DNA of 6,341 nt from Christensenellaceae bacterium (GTDB taxonomy: Bacteria; Bacillota; Clostridia; Christensenellales; Borkfalkiaceae), in NCBI GenBank assembly GCA_948482865.1, contig CAOMHR010000060.1:2227-8567 (forward strand). Direction: 5' to 3'. Position numbers and translations under genes: made by a program. Below, one piece after another: positions 1 to 5,030 of the stretch. The notes beneath the pieces were generated by a model. It worked only from the letters and a program-made list of their open reading frames with translations, ran no database searches and was not told the DNA's origin. Within the stretch, counting starts at the first letter, position 1. Each line of letters starts with the position of its first letter.

Positions 1-1063
1 TAATTTCTTCCTTGCCTTCCGAAACAGCTTCGCTTAGCGCGTTGCGCGCAAGTTCGACCGATATGGGTTCTTCGTGCAGTTTGGAAGCGAATATTACCTT
101 TGTCAGTCTGCCTTCAAGCGTTCTTACGTCGTCGCCCGAGTCCTGCGCAAGAAAGGTAAGGACGTCGTCGGGGACAAGGCATTTCTTTTCGTACGATTTG
201 CGTTTCAATATCGCAATCTTGGTTTCGAAGTTGGGGGGGAGAATGTCGAAAAGCAGTCCGCCCGAAAAGCGCGTTCTCAACCTTTCTTCCAGAGCGGTAA
301 GCTCTTTGGGAGGGTGGTCGGAAGAAATTACTATCTGCTTGCCTTTCGAAACGAGTTCGTTGAAGGTGTGGAAAAATTCTTCCTGAACCGCCTTTTTGTT
401 TTCGATAAACTGAATATCGTCTATAATAAGTACGTCCGCGTTGCGGTAGTACTGCCGTAAGCGTATACTTTTATCGCGCGCGTCGGGTCCGCGGCTTGTA
501 AACATAGTGTCTATAATTTCGTTTACAAACTGTTCGCAGGTCACGTAAATTACTTTAAGGTTGGGTTTGTCCTTTATTACCTTGTTTGCAATCGCCTGAA
601 TAAGGTGGGTTTTTCCCAGTCCCGTTTCGCCGTAGATGAAAAGGGGGTTGTAGGTGCCTGCGGGGTCGTTTGCGACAGAGAGCGCCGCGGCGTGTACGAA
701 TTCGTTGTTTTTGCCTACAACAAAGCTGTCAAAGGTGAATTTGGGGTCAACGTTTGCGGGCGGGGTGTAGCCGCCGTCGTCGGGCGCGTTGTATGCCCAG
801 CCGTCGCTGCCTTCAACTTTCAGCCTGAAATCGGTAAGACCCACGTCGGCTTTGATTATCGCTTCGCGCATTTTATCGGCAAGGGTGCCGGTAATGTGTC
901 TGGCAAAACTTTCGGTGGGGGTTTCAAGCACTATAAATCTGCCGTCAATGTCAACGGGTACCAGCTTTTCGATGTAAGTGGTATAGTTGATATGCGACAC
1001 AAGTTCCTGCATCTTTTCCTTGATGGGATTGTATAAAAAGTCGAAATTCCCCTTTTCTGCCAT
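1..1063 (-). CDS. dnaA: Chromosomal replication initiator DnaA (N-terminal 354 residues, cut by window edge)
   Basis: DnaA is the AAA+ ATPase that binds DnaA boxes at oriC, melts the origin and loads the replicative helicase. Reading the minus strand from the ATG at 1063 gives an uninterrupted frame of 354 codons to the window edge. Domain I spans roughly residues 5-84. It is followed by a very short domain II linker (about 85-105) and the AAA+ domain from FTFDSFVVGK (109-118). Visible motifs are Walker A GETGLGKT (145-152), Walker B LIIDDIQF (212-219), sensor I VISSD (245-249), the arginine-finger region ERLRTRF (260-266) and the sensor II arginine in RTLEGRL (314-320). The DNA-binding domain IV lies beyond base 1. 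A Shine-Dalgarno-like AAAGGA sits about 14 bases before the ATG, a long spacing, but no other start codon lies between. The gene is divergent from recF. Identification is firm; that it is the main DnaA and not a paralogue is inferred from full domain architecture. Confidence 0.96.
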   Translation of the reverse strand, partial: MAEKGNFDFLYNPIKEKMQELVSHINYTTYIEKLVPVDIDGRFIVLETPTESFARHITGTLADKMREAIIKADVGLTDFRLKVEGSDGWAYNAPDDGGYTPPANVDPKFTFDSFVVGKNNEFVHAAALSVANDPAGTYNPLFIYGETGLGKTHLIQAIANKVIKDKPNLKVIYVTCEQFVNEIIDTMFTSRGPDARDKSIRLRQYYRNADVLIIDDIQFIENKKAVQEEFFHTFNELVSKGKQIVISSDHPPKELTALEERLRTRFSGGLLFDILPPNFETKIAILKRKSYEKKCLVPDDVLTFLAQDSGDDVRTLEGRLTKVIFASKLHEEPISVELARNALSEAVSEGKEEI

Positions 1064-1081
1064 AATAAAGCCGTTAATCCT

Positions 1082-1109
1082 TTGAGTTTTGAAAAATTTT
1101 TGTTATAAT
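1082..1109 (+). promoter_or_regulatory. Predicted recF operon promoter
   Basis: A perfect -10 TATAAT (1104-1109) is preceded by TGT, forming an extended -10. TTGAGT (1082-1087) lies 16 bases upstream as a -35. Transcription would start near 1116, giving a leader of roughly 70 bases. A second TATAAT at 1143-1148 with a poor -35 is an alternative. This is the natural promoter for the recF-PHP-vanW operon. Confidence 0.6.
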
Positions 1110-1140
1110 AGTAATAGCGGACAAAACCGCAGTTTAATTA

Positions 1141-1169
1141 ATTATAATACAAAATACGATTAAAATAAA
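1141..1169 (-). promoter_or_regulatory. Possible dnaA promoter
   Basis: On the minus strand a perfect TATAAT occupies 1146-1141, with a weak -35 (TTTATT, 1169-1164) 17 bases upstream. It would start transcription near 1134 and read into dnaA with a leader of about 70 bases. The region is so AT-rich that chance -10 matches are expected, so confidence is limited. Confidence 0.4.
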
Positions 1170-1184
1170 GTGTTTTTCAGATAA

Positions 1185-2270
1185 ATGCGGATAAAAAATT
1201 TAAAATTAAAAAATTTCAGAAATTACGAAAACGAAAGCATCTCTTTCGGCGAAGGGCTTAACGTGCTTTTCGGTAAAAACGCGCAGGGCAAGACCAACTG
1301 TGCCGAAGCGGTTTTTTACCTTTGCACGGGTACGTCGCCCCGTTGCAGGCGTGAAAAACAGCTTATACGCCACGGTTGCGACTGCGCCGAAATTTCCGCC
1401 GTTGCCGAAGGGGTGTACGGCGAAATAGAGATATCCGCAAAAATAACCGAAAGCGGCAGGGAAGTGAAGCTGAACGGCAACAAAATTACCCGCAACGCCG
1501 ATATTCTGGGAAATATTTACAGCGTATTCTTTTCCCCGCACGAACTGCGTCTTATACAGGACGGTCCTGACGAGCGGCGCAGGTTTTTAAACGTTTCCAT
1601 ATCCCAGCTTTTCCGCCCTTACTACGTGGCGCTTTCAAGGTACAATAAAATTTTAGAGCAGCGCAACAACTTGTTGAAGAACCGCGACTTACAGCTTGTT
1701 TACGAAACTTTGCCCGTCTGGGACGAGCAGCTTTGCAAATACGCGGCGGTAATCGCTTTGAAGCGGGCGGAGTTTGTAGAGATGCTTGCGCCGATAGCCG
1801 CCGAAATTCACGCGTATATCACCGACGGCGCGGAAAAACTGGAAGTTTCGCCCGAAAAGAAATATAAGGGCGACGAAAAGCAGCTTTCCGAAAGACTGTT
1901 TTCCGAACTTTCGGCAAATTACGACAGGGATATCCGTCTGGGTTTTACCGCGTCCGGTCCGCACAGGGACGATCTGGATATCGTAATCGACGGCACCGAC
2001 GCGAAAAACTTTGCTTCGCAGGGGCAGACAAGGACGGCGGCTCTTTCAATAAAACTTGCCGAAGTGGAAATTTTCAAAAAACTTTCGGGCGAGTATCCCG
2101 TGCTTGTTCTGGACGACGTTATGAGCGAGCTGGATTTACCCAGAAGAAAAAAACTTGCAACGCGCACGCAGGGCTTGCAGACTATTCTGACCTGCACCCA
2201 TGCCGAGCGCGTATTGTACGGCAGGGAAACGCACAAAATAAAGGTGGAGAACGGCAAAATAAAACAGTGA
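1185..2270 (+). CDS. recF: DNA replication and repair protein RecF
   Basis: RecF is an SMC/Rad50-like ATPase that works with RecO and RecR to load RecA at single-strand gaps and stalled forks. At 361 residues it has the usual family length. The N-terminus (MRIKNLKLKNFRNY) is typical. Walker A is GKNAQGKT (30-37), the ABC-type signature region is FASQGQTR (276-283), and Walker B with D310-D311 lies in VLVLDDVMSELD, the D-loop included. The ATG at 1185 aligns with the conserved start of the family, although no clear Shine-Dalgarno precedes it. It is the first gene of an operon; its stop overlaps the GTG of the downstream PHP gene by 4 bases. In most bacteria recF follows dnaA and dnaN on the same strand, whereas here it diverges from dnaA and dnaN is absent from the window. 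Confidence 0.97.
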   Translation: MRIKNLKLKNFRNYENESISFGEGLNVLFGKNAQGKTNCAEAVFYLCTGTSPRCRREKQLIRHGCDCAEISAVAEGVYGEIEISAKITESGREVKLNGNKITRNADILGNIYSVFFSPHELRLIQDGPDERRRFLNVSISQLFRPYYVALSRYNKILEQRNNLLKNRDLQLVYETLPVWDEQLCKYAAVIALKRAEFVEMLAPIAAEIHAYITDGAEKLEVSPEKKYKGDEKQLSERLFSELSANYDRDIRLGFTASGPHRDDLDIVIDGTDAKNFASQGQTRTAALSIKLAEVEIFKKLSGEYPVLVLDDVMSELDLPRRKKLATRTQGLQTILTCTHAERVLYGRETHKIKVENGKIKQ

Positions 2271-3094
2271 GAGCGGATTTACACATTCATTCATATTATT
2301 CCGACGGACTTTTATCCCCTGCGGAAATTGCGCAATCCGCAGCCGCGAACGGCGTTGAACTTATCGCGGTGACCGACCACGACACAATGCTCGCCTGCGG
2401 CGAAACGTATGAATGCTGTAAAGAGCGCGGCATAAAATTTGTGGGCGGCATAGAAGTTTCGGCATATTCTGGCGAGACAAAAATTCATACGCTGGGTTAC
2501 GGTCTGGATACTGAATGCGCAACGTATAAAGAGTTTGCAAAACATTTGGCGGAAGGCTCAGTACGCCGCGCCGAAGATACCGTTTTTAAACTGAATAGAG
2601 CGGGTGTGCGCCTTTCAATGGAAGAAGTTTTCAGTGTACAGGTTGTAAAAAATATACCCGTCCATACAATGCACATTGCGCGTGCGGCGGCAAAAAAGGG
2701 ATACGCAAGTTCGCCGTTTAATTTTTATCTCGAATACCTTGCTTCGGGCAAGCCCGCATTTTCGAATATTGCAAGACCTTCGCCCGAGTACGCGGTTGAA
2801 GTAATTAAAGCCTGCGGCGGCGTATCTTCGCTTGCGCACCCCGGGAGAATTGAGTTGGATAAAAACGGCGTTACAAGCCTTATAAAAAAACTTGCGGCTT
2901 GCGGACTTGACGGCATAGAATGCGTGTATTCTACACATACTGCTAAGGAGACGGCGTACTATAAGGAGACGGCAAGCGAACTCGGTCTTTTGGCGACGGG
3001 CGGGTCCGATACGCACTATTTCGGCGGTAAAAGAAAAATCGGCACCCCCGTATTCGACGCGGACGGGGCGCTTGCGGAAAAACTTAAGATTTGA
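2267..3094 (+). CDS. PHP-domain phosphoesterase, TrpH/YciV (RNase AM-like) family
   Basis: The 275-residue protein is a stand-alone PHP (polymerase and histidinol phosphatase) metal-dependent hydrolase, predicted cytoplasmic. Metal-ligand motifs are in order: DLHIHSYYSDG (4-14; H6, H8, D13), VTDHDT (35-40), E63 in GIEVSA, H74, H136 in HIARA, H191 in LAHPG, and D248/H250 in GGSDTH. The inserted HIARA and YLASGKPAF segments are typical of the TrpH/YciV group. Characterised members hydrolyse nucleoside 3',5'-bisphosphates or act as a 5'-3' exoribonuclease trimming rRNA 5' ends (E. coli RNase AM). The exact substrate here is inferred. The GTG start overlaps the recF stop (GTGA) and places the first motif at residue 4, as expected, so translation is probably coupled to recF; no good Shine-Dalgarno is visible. 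It overlaps the next gene by 4 bases. Confidence 0.93.
   Translation: MRADLHIHSYYSDGLLSPAEIAQSAAANGVELIAVTDHDTMLACGETYECCKERGIKFVGGIEVSAYSGETKIHTLGYGLDTECATYKEFAKHLAEGSVRRAEDTVFKLNRAGVRLSMEEVFSVQVVKNIPVHTMHIARAAAKKGYASSPFNFYLEYLASGKPAFSNIARPSPEYAVEVIKACGGVSSLAHPGRIELDKNGVTSLIKKLAACGLDGIECVYSTHTAKETAYYKETASELGLLATGGSDTHYFGGKRKIGTPVFDADGALAEKLKI
2944..2973 (+). repeat. 12-base direct repeat inside the PHP gene
   Basis: TAAGGAGACGGC occurs at 2944-2955 and again at 2962-2973, an 18-base period encoding two adjacent KETA segments (residues 227-236). It stays in frame and most likely reflects a small local duplication in a surface helix with no regulatory role. Confidence 0.7.
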
Positions 3095-4371
3095 AAAAAC
3101 AGACAGTTTTAAAATTGAATTTACTTATTATTACGCTCGCCTTTTCAGCGGGCTTAATTTTTTTGTGCTGCGGCTTTTTTAACCGCGTGCCGCACGGCGT
3201 TGTGATTAACGGCATAGACGTAGGCGGCAAATCAAGAAAACAGGCTGTTGCTCTGATTCGTCAGAGCATAGAAGACGGGCTTAAAACAAAGAGCCTTGTC
3301 ATTTGCGGAAACAGGCAGGAGTACCGTTTTACCTATCCCGAAATCGGCTACAAGGACAACCTGCAAAAACTTATAAAATCTGTAAAAAAGGGCGGCGAGA
3401 GCGAATTGCAGGTAAGTTATTACCTTAACGGACTTTCGGAAATAGCCGACATTATCTGCAATAACGAGAGCGTACTTCCCGTAGAGCCTTACGCGATTTT
3501 CAACAGTAGCGGCGCGCCCTTCACTTATTGCGCGGGAACGGACGGCTGCAAAGCGGACAAAAATAAACTTTTAAACGATATAAAAAATTCGCTTGCGGGC
3601 GGTTTTGAAAAAGTGCAGTTGAAAACGGATACGGTAAAGCGGCAGACGGCATTGAGCGCGGTCAAGCGCGACACGCGCCTGCTCTCGTCCTTTGTAACTT
3701 ATTTTGACGGAAGCAACTTAGCGCGTTCGCACAATATCCGTCTTGCCGCCGAAAAAATAAACGGCAGTACGCTGGGCGTGGGCGAAGTGTTTTCGTTCAA
3801 CGGTACGGTTGGCGAGCGGACGGCGGAAAGGGGTTTCAAACCCGCAAAAATTATTGAAAAGGGCGAATTTGTAGAAGGGGTCGGCGGCGGCGTATGTCAG
3901 GTCAGCACAACAATTTACAACGCGGCTCTGCTGTGCGGCTGTGAAATCGAAGAGTATCATCCGCATTCGCTTTCGGTAAGTTACGTGCCGCCGTCGTGCG
4001 ATGCAATGGTGAGCGGAAATTATTTTGATTTAAAATTTAAAAACGTCGCGCCTACGACTTTATATATCCGCGCGCGCACGGGAACAAACTACGTCGCGTT
4101 CGACTTCTACGGCAGAAGCGACGGCAACCAGTATTTTTACAAATCGGAAGTGACGGGCACAATTCCCGCGCCCGAAGAAATTACCGAAGACGAGTCGCAG
4201 GTTAAGGCGGGAAGGGACGGCACCGAGAGCACGGGCTATTTAACTGTTACGCGCAACGGCGCGGTAATCAAAAGAAAAGTTTTGCGCCGCGACAAGTACG
4301 CGCCCGTAAAAAAAGTAACTCTCGCCACCGAAAATCCGGAAGAGACAGATGACCTTTCTGCGTCACCCTGA
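3091..4371 (+). CDS. Membrane-anchored VanW-family protein with C-terminal G5-like tail
   Basis: The 426-residue protein has a short basic N-terminus and one hydrophobic segment (about 9-30), suggesting a signal anchor with the rest outside the cell. A GINGIDVGGK-type stretch (VVINGIDVGG, 37-46) and a putative peptidoglycan-binding region (about 70-150) precede the VanW domain (about 198-330). That domain shows GEVFSFN (231-237), the GGGVCQVST core with C269, and HPHS with H290/H292. The tail (about 370-413) resembles a G5-like beta domain. VanW is named from vancomycin-resistance clusters, but its biochemical role is not established; a cell-envelope role is inferred. This gene alone is no evidence of glycopeptide resistance. 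The TTG start overlaps the PHP stop (TTGA), and an upstream-proximal start is needed to keep the anchor. The last codons (SASP and stop) lie inside a palindromic repeat, so the original C-terminus may have been altered. Confidence 0.92.
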   Translation: MKKQTVLKLNLLIITLAFSAGLIFLCCGFFNRVPHGVVINGIDVGGKSRKQAVALIRQSIEDGLKTKSLVICGNRQEYRFTYPEIGYKDNLQKLIKSVKKGGESELQVSYYLNGLSEIADIICNNESVLPVEPYAIFNSSGAPFTYCAGTDGCKADKNKLLNDIKNSLAGGFEKVQLKTDTVKRQTALSAVKRDTRLLSSFVTYFDGSNLARSHNIRLAAEKINGSTLGVGEVFSFNGTVGERTAERGFKPAKIIEKGEFVEGVGGGVCQVSTTIYNAALLCGCEIEEYHPHSLSVSYVPPSCDAMVSGNYFDLKFKNVAPTTLYIRARTGTNYVAFDFYGRSDGNQYFYKSEVTGTIPAPEEITEDESQVKAGRDGTESTGYLTVTRNGAVIKRKVLRRDKYAPVKKVTLATENPEETDDLSASP

Positions 4372-4428
4372 GCGCAGTCGATTATCTTAAACTCCCGCGG
4401 GATTCTTTGGCAGGCTCAGAATGACGCA
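4359..4428. repeat. 70-base imperfect palindromic repeat element at the end of the VanW gene
   Basis: The outer 15-base arms (4359-4373 and 4414-4428) are inverted copies differing at two positions: TGCGTCACCCTGAGC against TGCGTCATTCTGAGC when the right arm is complemented. Inside is a perfect 10-base palindrome TCCCGCGGGA (4393-4402). The pattern of CTGAGC and CTCAGAATGACG ends resembles short dispersed extragenic palindromes common in bacterial genomes; this is from memory and copy number cannot be seen here. The left arm supplies the final residues and TGA stop of the upstream gene. Its RNA could fold into a long hairpin that protects or helps end the operon message. Confidence 0.8.
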
Positions 4429-4429
4429 T

Positions 4430-4470
4430 AAAAAAGTAAAAAAACGGCGTGCAATTTTTTGCGCGCCGTT
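4430..4470 (-). terminator. Intrinsic terminator of the XRE regulator gene
   Basis: Arms at 4470-4461 and 4452-4443 (AACGGCGCGC against GCACGCCGTT on the minus strand) pair over 10 positions with one wobble around an 8-base loop. They are followed on the minus strand by seven T, then AC, then six T. It lies about 20 bases past the XRE stop. On the plus strand the hairpin is followed by a mixed AT tract, so it may also weakly end the recF operon transcript. Confidence 0.82.
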
Positions 4471-4491
4471 CTATAAAAAATTTTTATTTAA

Positions 4492-4692
4492 TTAATAGTC
4501 GGAAAGACCGAGAAGATAATCGACTGAAACGTTGAAAAATGTTTTCAATTTAATTAATGCGTTATAATCGGGCAATCTGCCTGCGTTTAGCCAGCCGCTT
4601 ATTGTAGTGGCAGGTATATCCGCATACAGACTTAATTGCTTTTGGGTGAGTTGTTTTTCATTCATTAAATTAATTAGAATTTTTTTGAACAT
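4492..4692 (-). CDS. Small XRE/Cro-CI family helix-turn-helix regulator
   Basis: This 66-residue protein is almost entirely one HTH_3/XRE DNA-binding domain. LTQKQLSLYA (15-24) forms the second helix, and the recognition helix lies around IPATTISGWLN (26-36). The ending FNVSVDYLLGLSDY is characteristic of clostridial XRE proteins. With no additional domain it probably works as a dimeric repressor binding a palindrome. It lies alone on the minus strand between two plus-strand operons. The first 180 bases of the gene count to about 36% G+C against roughly 43-55% in sampled stretches of recF, which suggests later acquisition. No Shine-Dalgarno precedes the ATG at 4692, and the best -10 lies only 11 bases upstream, so the message may be nearly leaderless. 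Its target is inferred to be the adjacent inverted repeats. Confidence 0.88.
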   Translation of the reverse strand: MFKKILINLMNEKQLTQKQLSLYADIPATTISGWLNAGRLPDYNALIKLKTFFNVSVDYLLGLSDY

Positions 4693-4701
4693 AATAAAAT
4701 T

Positions 4702-4730
4702 TTATCATAAAATTTAAAAATTTGTTTAAT
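4702..4730 (+). promoter_or_regulatory. Possible divergent plus-strand promoter facing away from XRE
   Basis: TTATCA (4702-4707) and TTTAAT (4725-4730) are spaced by 17 bases and match the sigma-70 consensus at 4 and 5 of 6 positions. The start would be near 4737, within the TTCCCC/GGGGAA repeat. It would drive the short unit that ends at the 4925-4971 terminator. AT-richness makes chance matches likely. Confidence 0.35.
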
Positions 4731-4732
4731 TC
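4704..4732 (-). promoter_or_regulatory. Possible XRE gene promoter
   Basis: TATGAT (4709-4704) is a good minus-strand -10. The hexamer 17 bases upstream (GAATTA, 4732-4727) is a poor -35. Transcription would begin near 4697, about five bases before the ATG. The -35 overlaps the inverted repeat at 4730-4747, which would fit autorepression. Confidence 0.4.
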
Positions 4733-4747
4733 CCCAAAATCGGGGAA
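4730..4747. promoter_or_regulatory. Candidate operator for the XRE regulator
   Basis: A perfect inverted repeat has arms TTCCCC (4730-4735) and GGGGAA (4742-4747) around a 6-base spacer. Its size suits a dimeric XRE repressor. It overlaps the predicted -35 of the XRE gene and the -10 to start region of the opposite promoter, so one bound dimer could control both. The link to the XRE protein is inferred from position only. Confidence 0.45.
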
Positions 4748-4753
4748 GTGAAT

Positions 4754-4921
4754 GTGTTATTTAACGATATAAGCGTTTTTATGTCAATCTGGGCACAGTT
4801 GAAATGTCTTTTTATTGATAGTAAATTTTTTTATACCTATTTAGGTATAACGGATACAAACAGGTATTTATTTGTTACAATAACAACGTCACTTAATTCA
4901 CGCAAGAGGCGGAGAGCATAA
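4754..4921 (+). CDS. Possible 55-residue small protein, divergent from the XRE gene
   Basis: A frame opens at GTG 4754 with GGGGA (4742-4746) seven bases upstream, a good Shine-Dalgarno spacing, and runs to TAA at 4919-4921. A strong terminator begins four bases later. The predicted product has a mostly hydrophobic and aromatic first half (VLFNDISVFMSIWAQLKCLF) and a very basic end (SRKRRRA). I recognise no family. Alternative starts are GTG 4748 and ATG 4781; the latter lacks a ribosome-binding site. Against it, codons such as AGA, AGG, CGG and TCA are unlike the neighbours, and a perfect palindrome lies inside the frame, so it may be a chance opening in an RNA or regulatory region. If real, a small hydrophobic-basic protein beside an XRE repressor would recall a toxin or a Cro-like partner, but this is speculation. 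Confidence 0.3.
   Translation: MLFNDISVFMSIWAQLKCLFIDSKFFYTYLGITDTNRYLFVTITTSLNSRKRRRA
4831..4850. promoter_or_regulatory. Perfect 20-base palindrome, probable protein-binding site
   Basis: Arms TTATACCTA (4831-4839) and TAGGTATAA (4842-4850) are exact inverted copies around TT. A half-site-like AGGTAT recurs at 4862-4867. A weak promoter candidate (TTGAAA 4799-4804, 17-base gap, TAAATT 4822-4827) would start transcription at about the left arm, as in an operator at +1. The binder could be the adjacent XRE protein or another regulator. A FapR-like control of the fatty-acid gene plsX is another idea, but the site lies about 180 bases from plsX and before a terminator. Confidence 0.55.
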
Positions 4922-4971
4922 AAACGGGGAAGGGCGGACCTGATTAAAGGTTTGCTCTTCCTTGCTTTTTT
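4888..4971 (+). ncRNA. Possible small RNA or attenuator leader ending at the intrinsic terminator
   Basis: A promoter-like pair (GATACA 4853-4858, 17-base gap, TACAAT 4876-4881) would start an RNA near 4888 that ends at the 4966-4971 U tract, about 84 bases. It contains no ATG or GTG frame of its own. Segment 4911-4918 (GGAGAGCA) is complementary, apart from one bulge, to 4953-4961 (TGCTCTTCC), the right arm of the terminator. GCAAG (4902-4906) can pair with CTTGC (4961-4965). Two mutually exclusive folds are therefore possible, as in attenuators. No known RNA family was recognised. It is an alternative to, or overlaps, the small protein frame. Confidence 0.27.
4925..4971 (+). terminator. Strong plus-strand intrinsic terminator upstream of plsX
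   Basis: The 14-base arms at 4928-4941 and 4948-4961 pair at every position, three of them G-U, around a GATTAA loop. Three further pairs extend the base down to 4925/4964. Six T follow at 4966-4971. The G-U pairs would become A-C mismatches on the other strand, so the hairpin is directional. No established gene precedes it on this strand after the VanW gene, so it implies a short transcript starting in the spacer, or an attenuator acting on plsX. Confidence 0.8.
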
Positions 4972-4973
4972 AT

Positions 4974-5002
4974 TTGTGTTTTTAAAATGAGTGTGCTATA
5001 AT
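4974..5002 (+). promoter_or_regulatory. plsX-rnc operon promoter
   Basis: A perfect extended -10 (TGC before TATAAT, 4997-5002) with TTGTGT (4974-4979) 17 bases upstream would start transcription near 5009. It sits directly after the upstream terminator, so plsX has its own promoter with a leader of about 22 bases. Confidence 0.7.
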
Positions 5003-5020
5003 ATTTTGCGGTAAAATATC

Positions 5021-5025
5021 AGGAG
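5021..5025 (+). promoter_or_regulatory. plsX ribosome-binding site
   Basis: AGGAG lies five bases before the ATG at 5031. It is the clearest Shine-Dalgarno in the window and fixes the plsX start. Confidence 0.8.
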
Positions 5026-5030
5026 TATCA

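Larger units (their letters stand above)
1064..1184. promoter_or_regulatory. Divergent dnaA/recF intergenic promoter region
   Basis: This AT-rich 121-base spacer separates the start codons of dnaA (minus) and recF (plus). It contains two TATAAT-type hexamers usable in opposite directions, and a short inverted repeat with arms GCGG (1117-1120) and CCGC (1127-1130) between them. No match to the DnaA box TTATCCACA or its complement was seen, so there is no sequence support here for an origin or for classical DnaA autoregulation. No RNA gene or open frame is apparent. Confidence 0.7.
4693..5030. other. 338-base AT-rich spacer between the XRE gene and plsX
   Basis: This gap holds, in order, overlapping divergent promoter candidates, an inverted repeat (4730-4747), a possible 55-codon frame (4754-4921), a perfect 20-base palindrome (4831-4850), and a smaller inverted repeat with arms TTGTTA/TAACAA around CAA (4872-4886). 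It ends with a strong plus-strand terminator (4925-4971) and the plsX promoter. The density of dyad symmetry is much greater than in the other spacers of the window. No tRNA, rRNA or recognised riboswitch class was identified. Confidence 0.75.

Noticed and set aside
12..1036. Plus-strand open frames across 12-460 and 605-1036
   Set aside because: They lie antisense to the clear DnaA frame and show no recognisable domain; they are shadows of the minus-strand gene.
1064..1184. Replication origin in the dnaA/recF spacer
   Set aside because: AT-rich and next to dnaA, but no TTATCCACA-type boxes were seen on either strand; only promoter-like elements are supported.
2944..2973. Internal ribosome-binding site formed by the TAAGGAG repeats
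   Set aside because: No start codon with a meaningful frame follows; the repeat is explained by the duplicated KETA codons.
1206..3016. Minus-strand frames opposite recF and the PHP gene
   Set aside because: Low-complexity translations with no motif or ribosome-binding site, fully antisense to conserved genes.
3091..4371. Vancomycin resistance locus
   Set aside because: VanW-domain proteins are widespread in Clostridia without resistance; no vanHAX, vanB ligase or VanRS genes are present.
4359..4470. CRISPR array or insertion sequence
   Set aside because: Only one palindromic element and one terminator hairpin are present; there are no spaced direct repeats, transposase or target-site duplication.
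4888..4971. Known riboswitch (preQ1, fluoride, ZTP, THF, guanidine)
   Set aside because: Conserved cores of these classes that I can recall do not match; only generic alternative pairing is visible.
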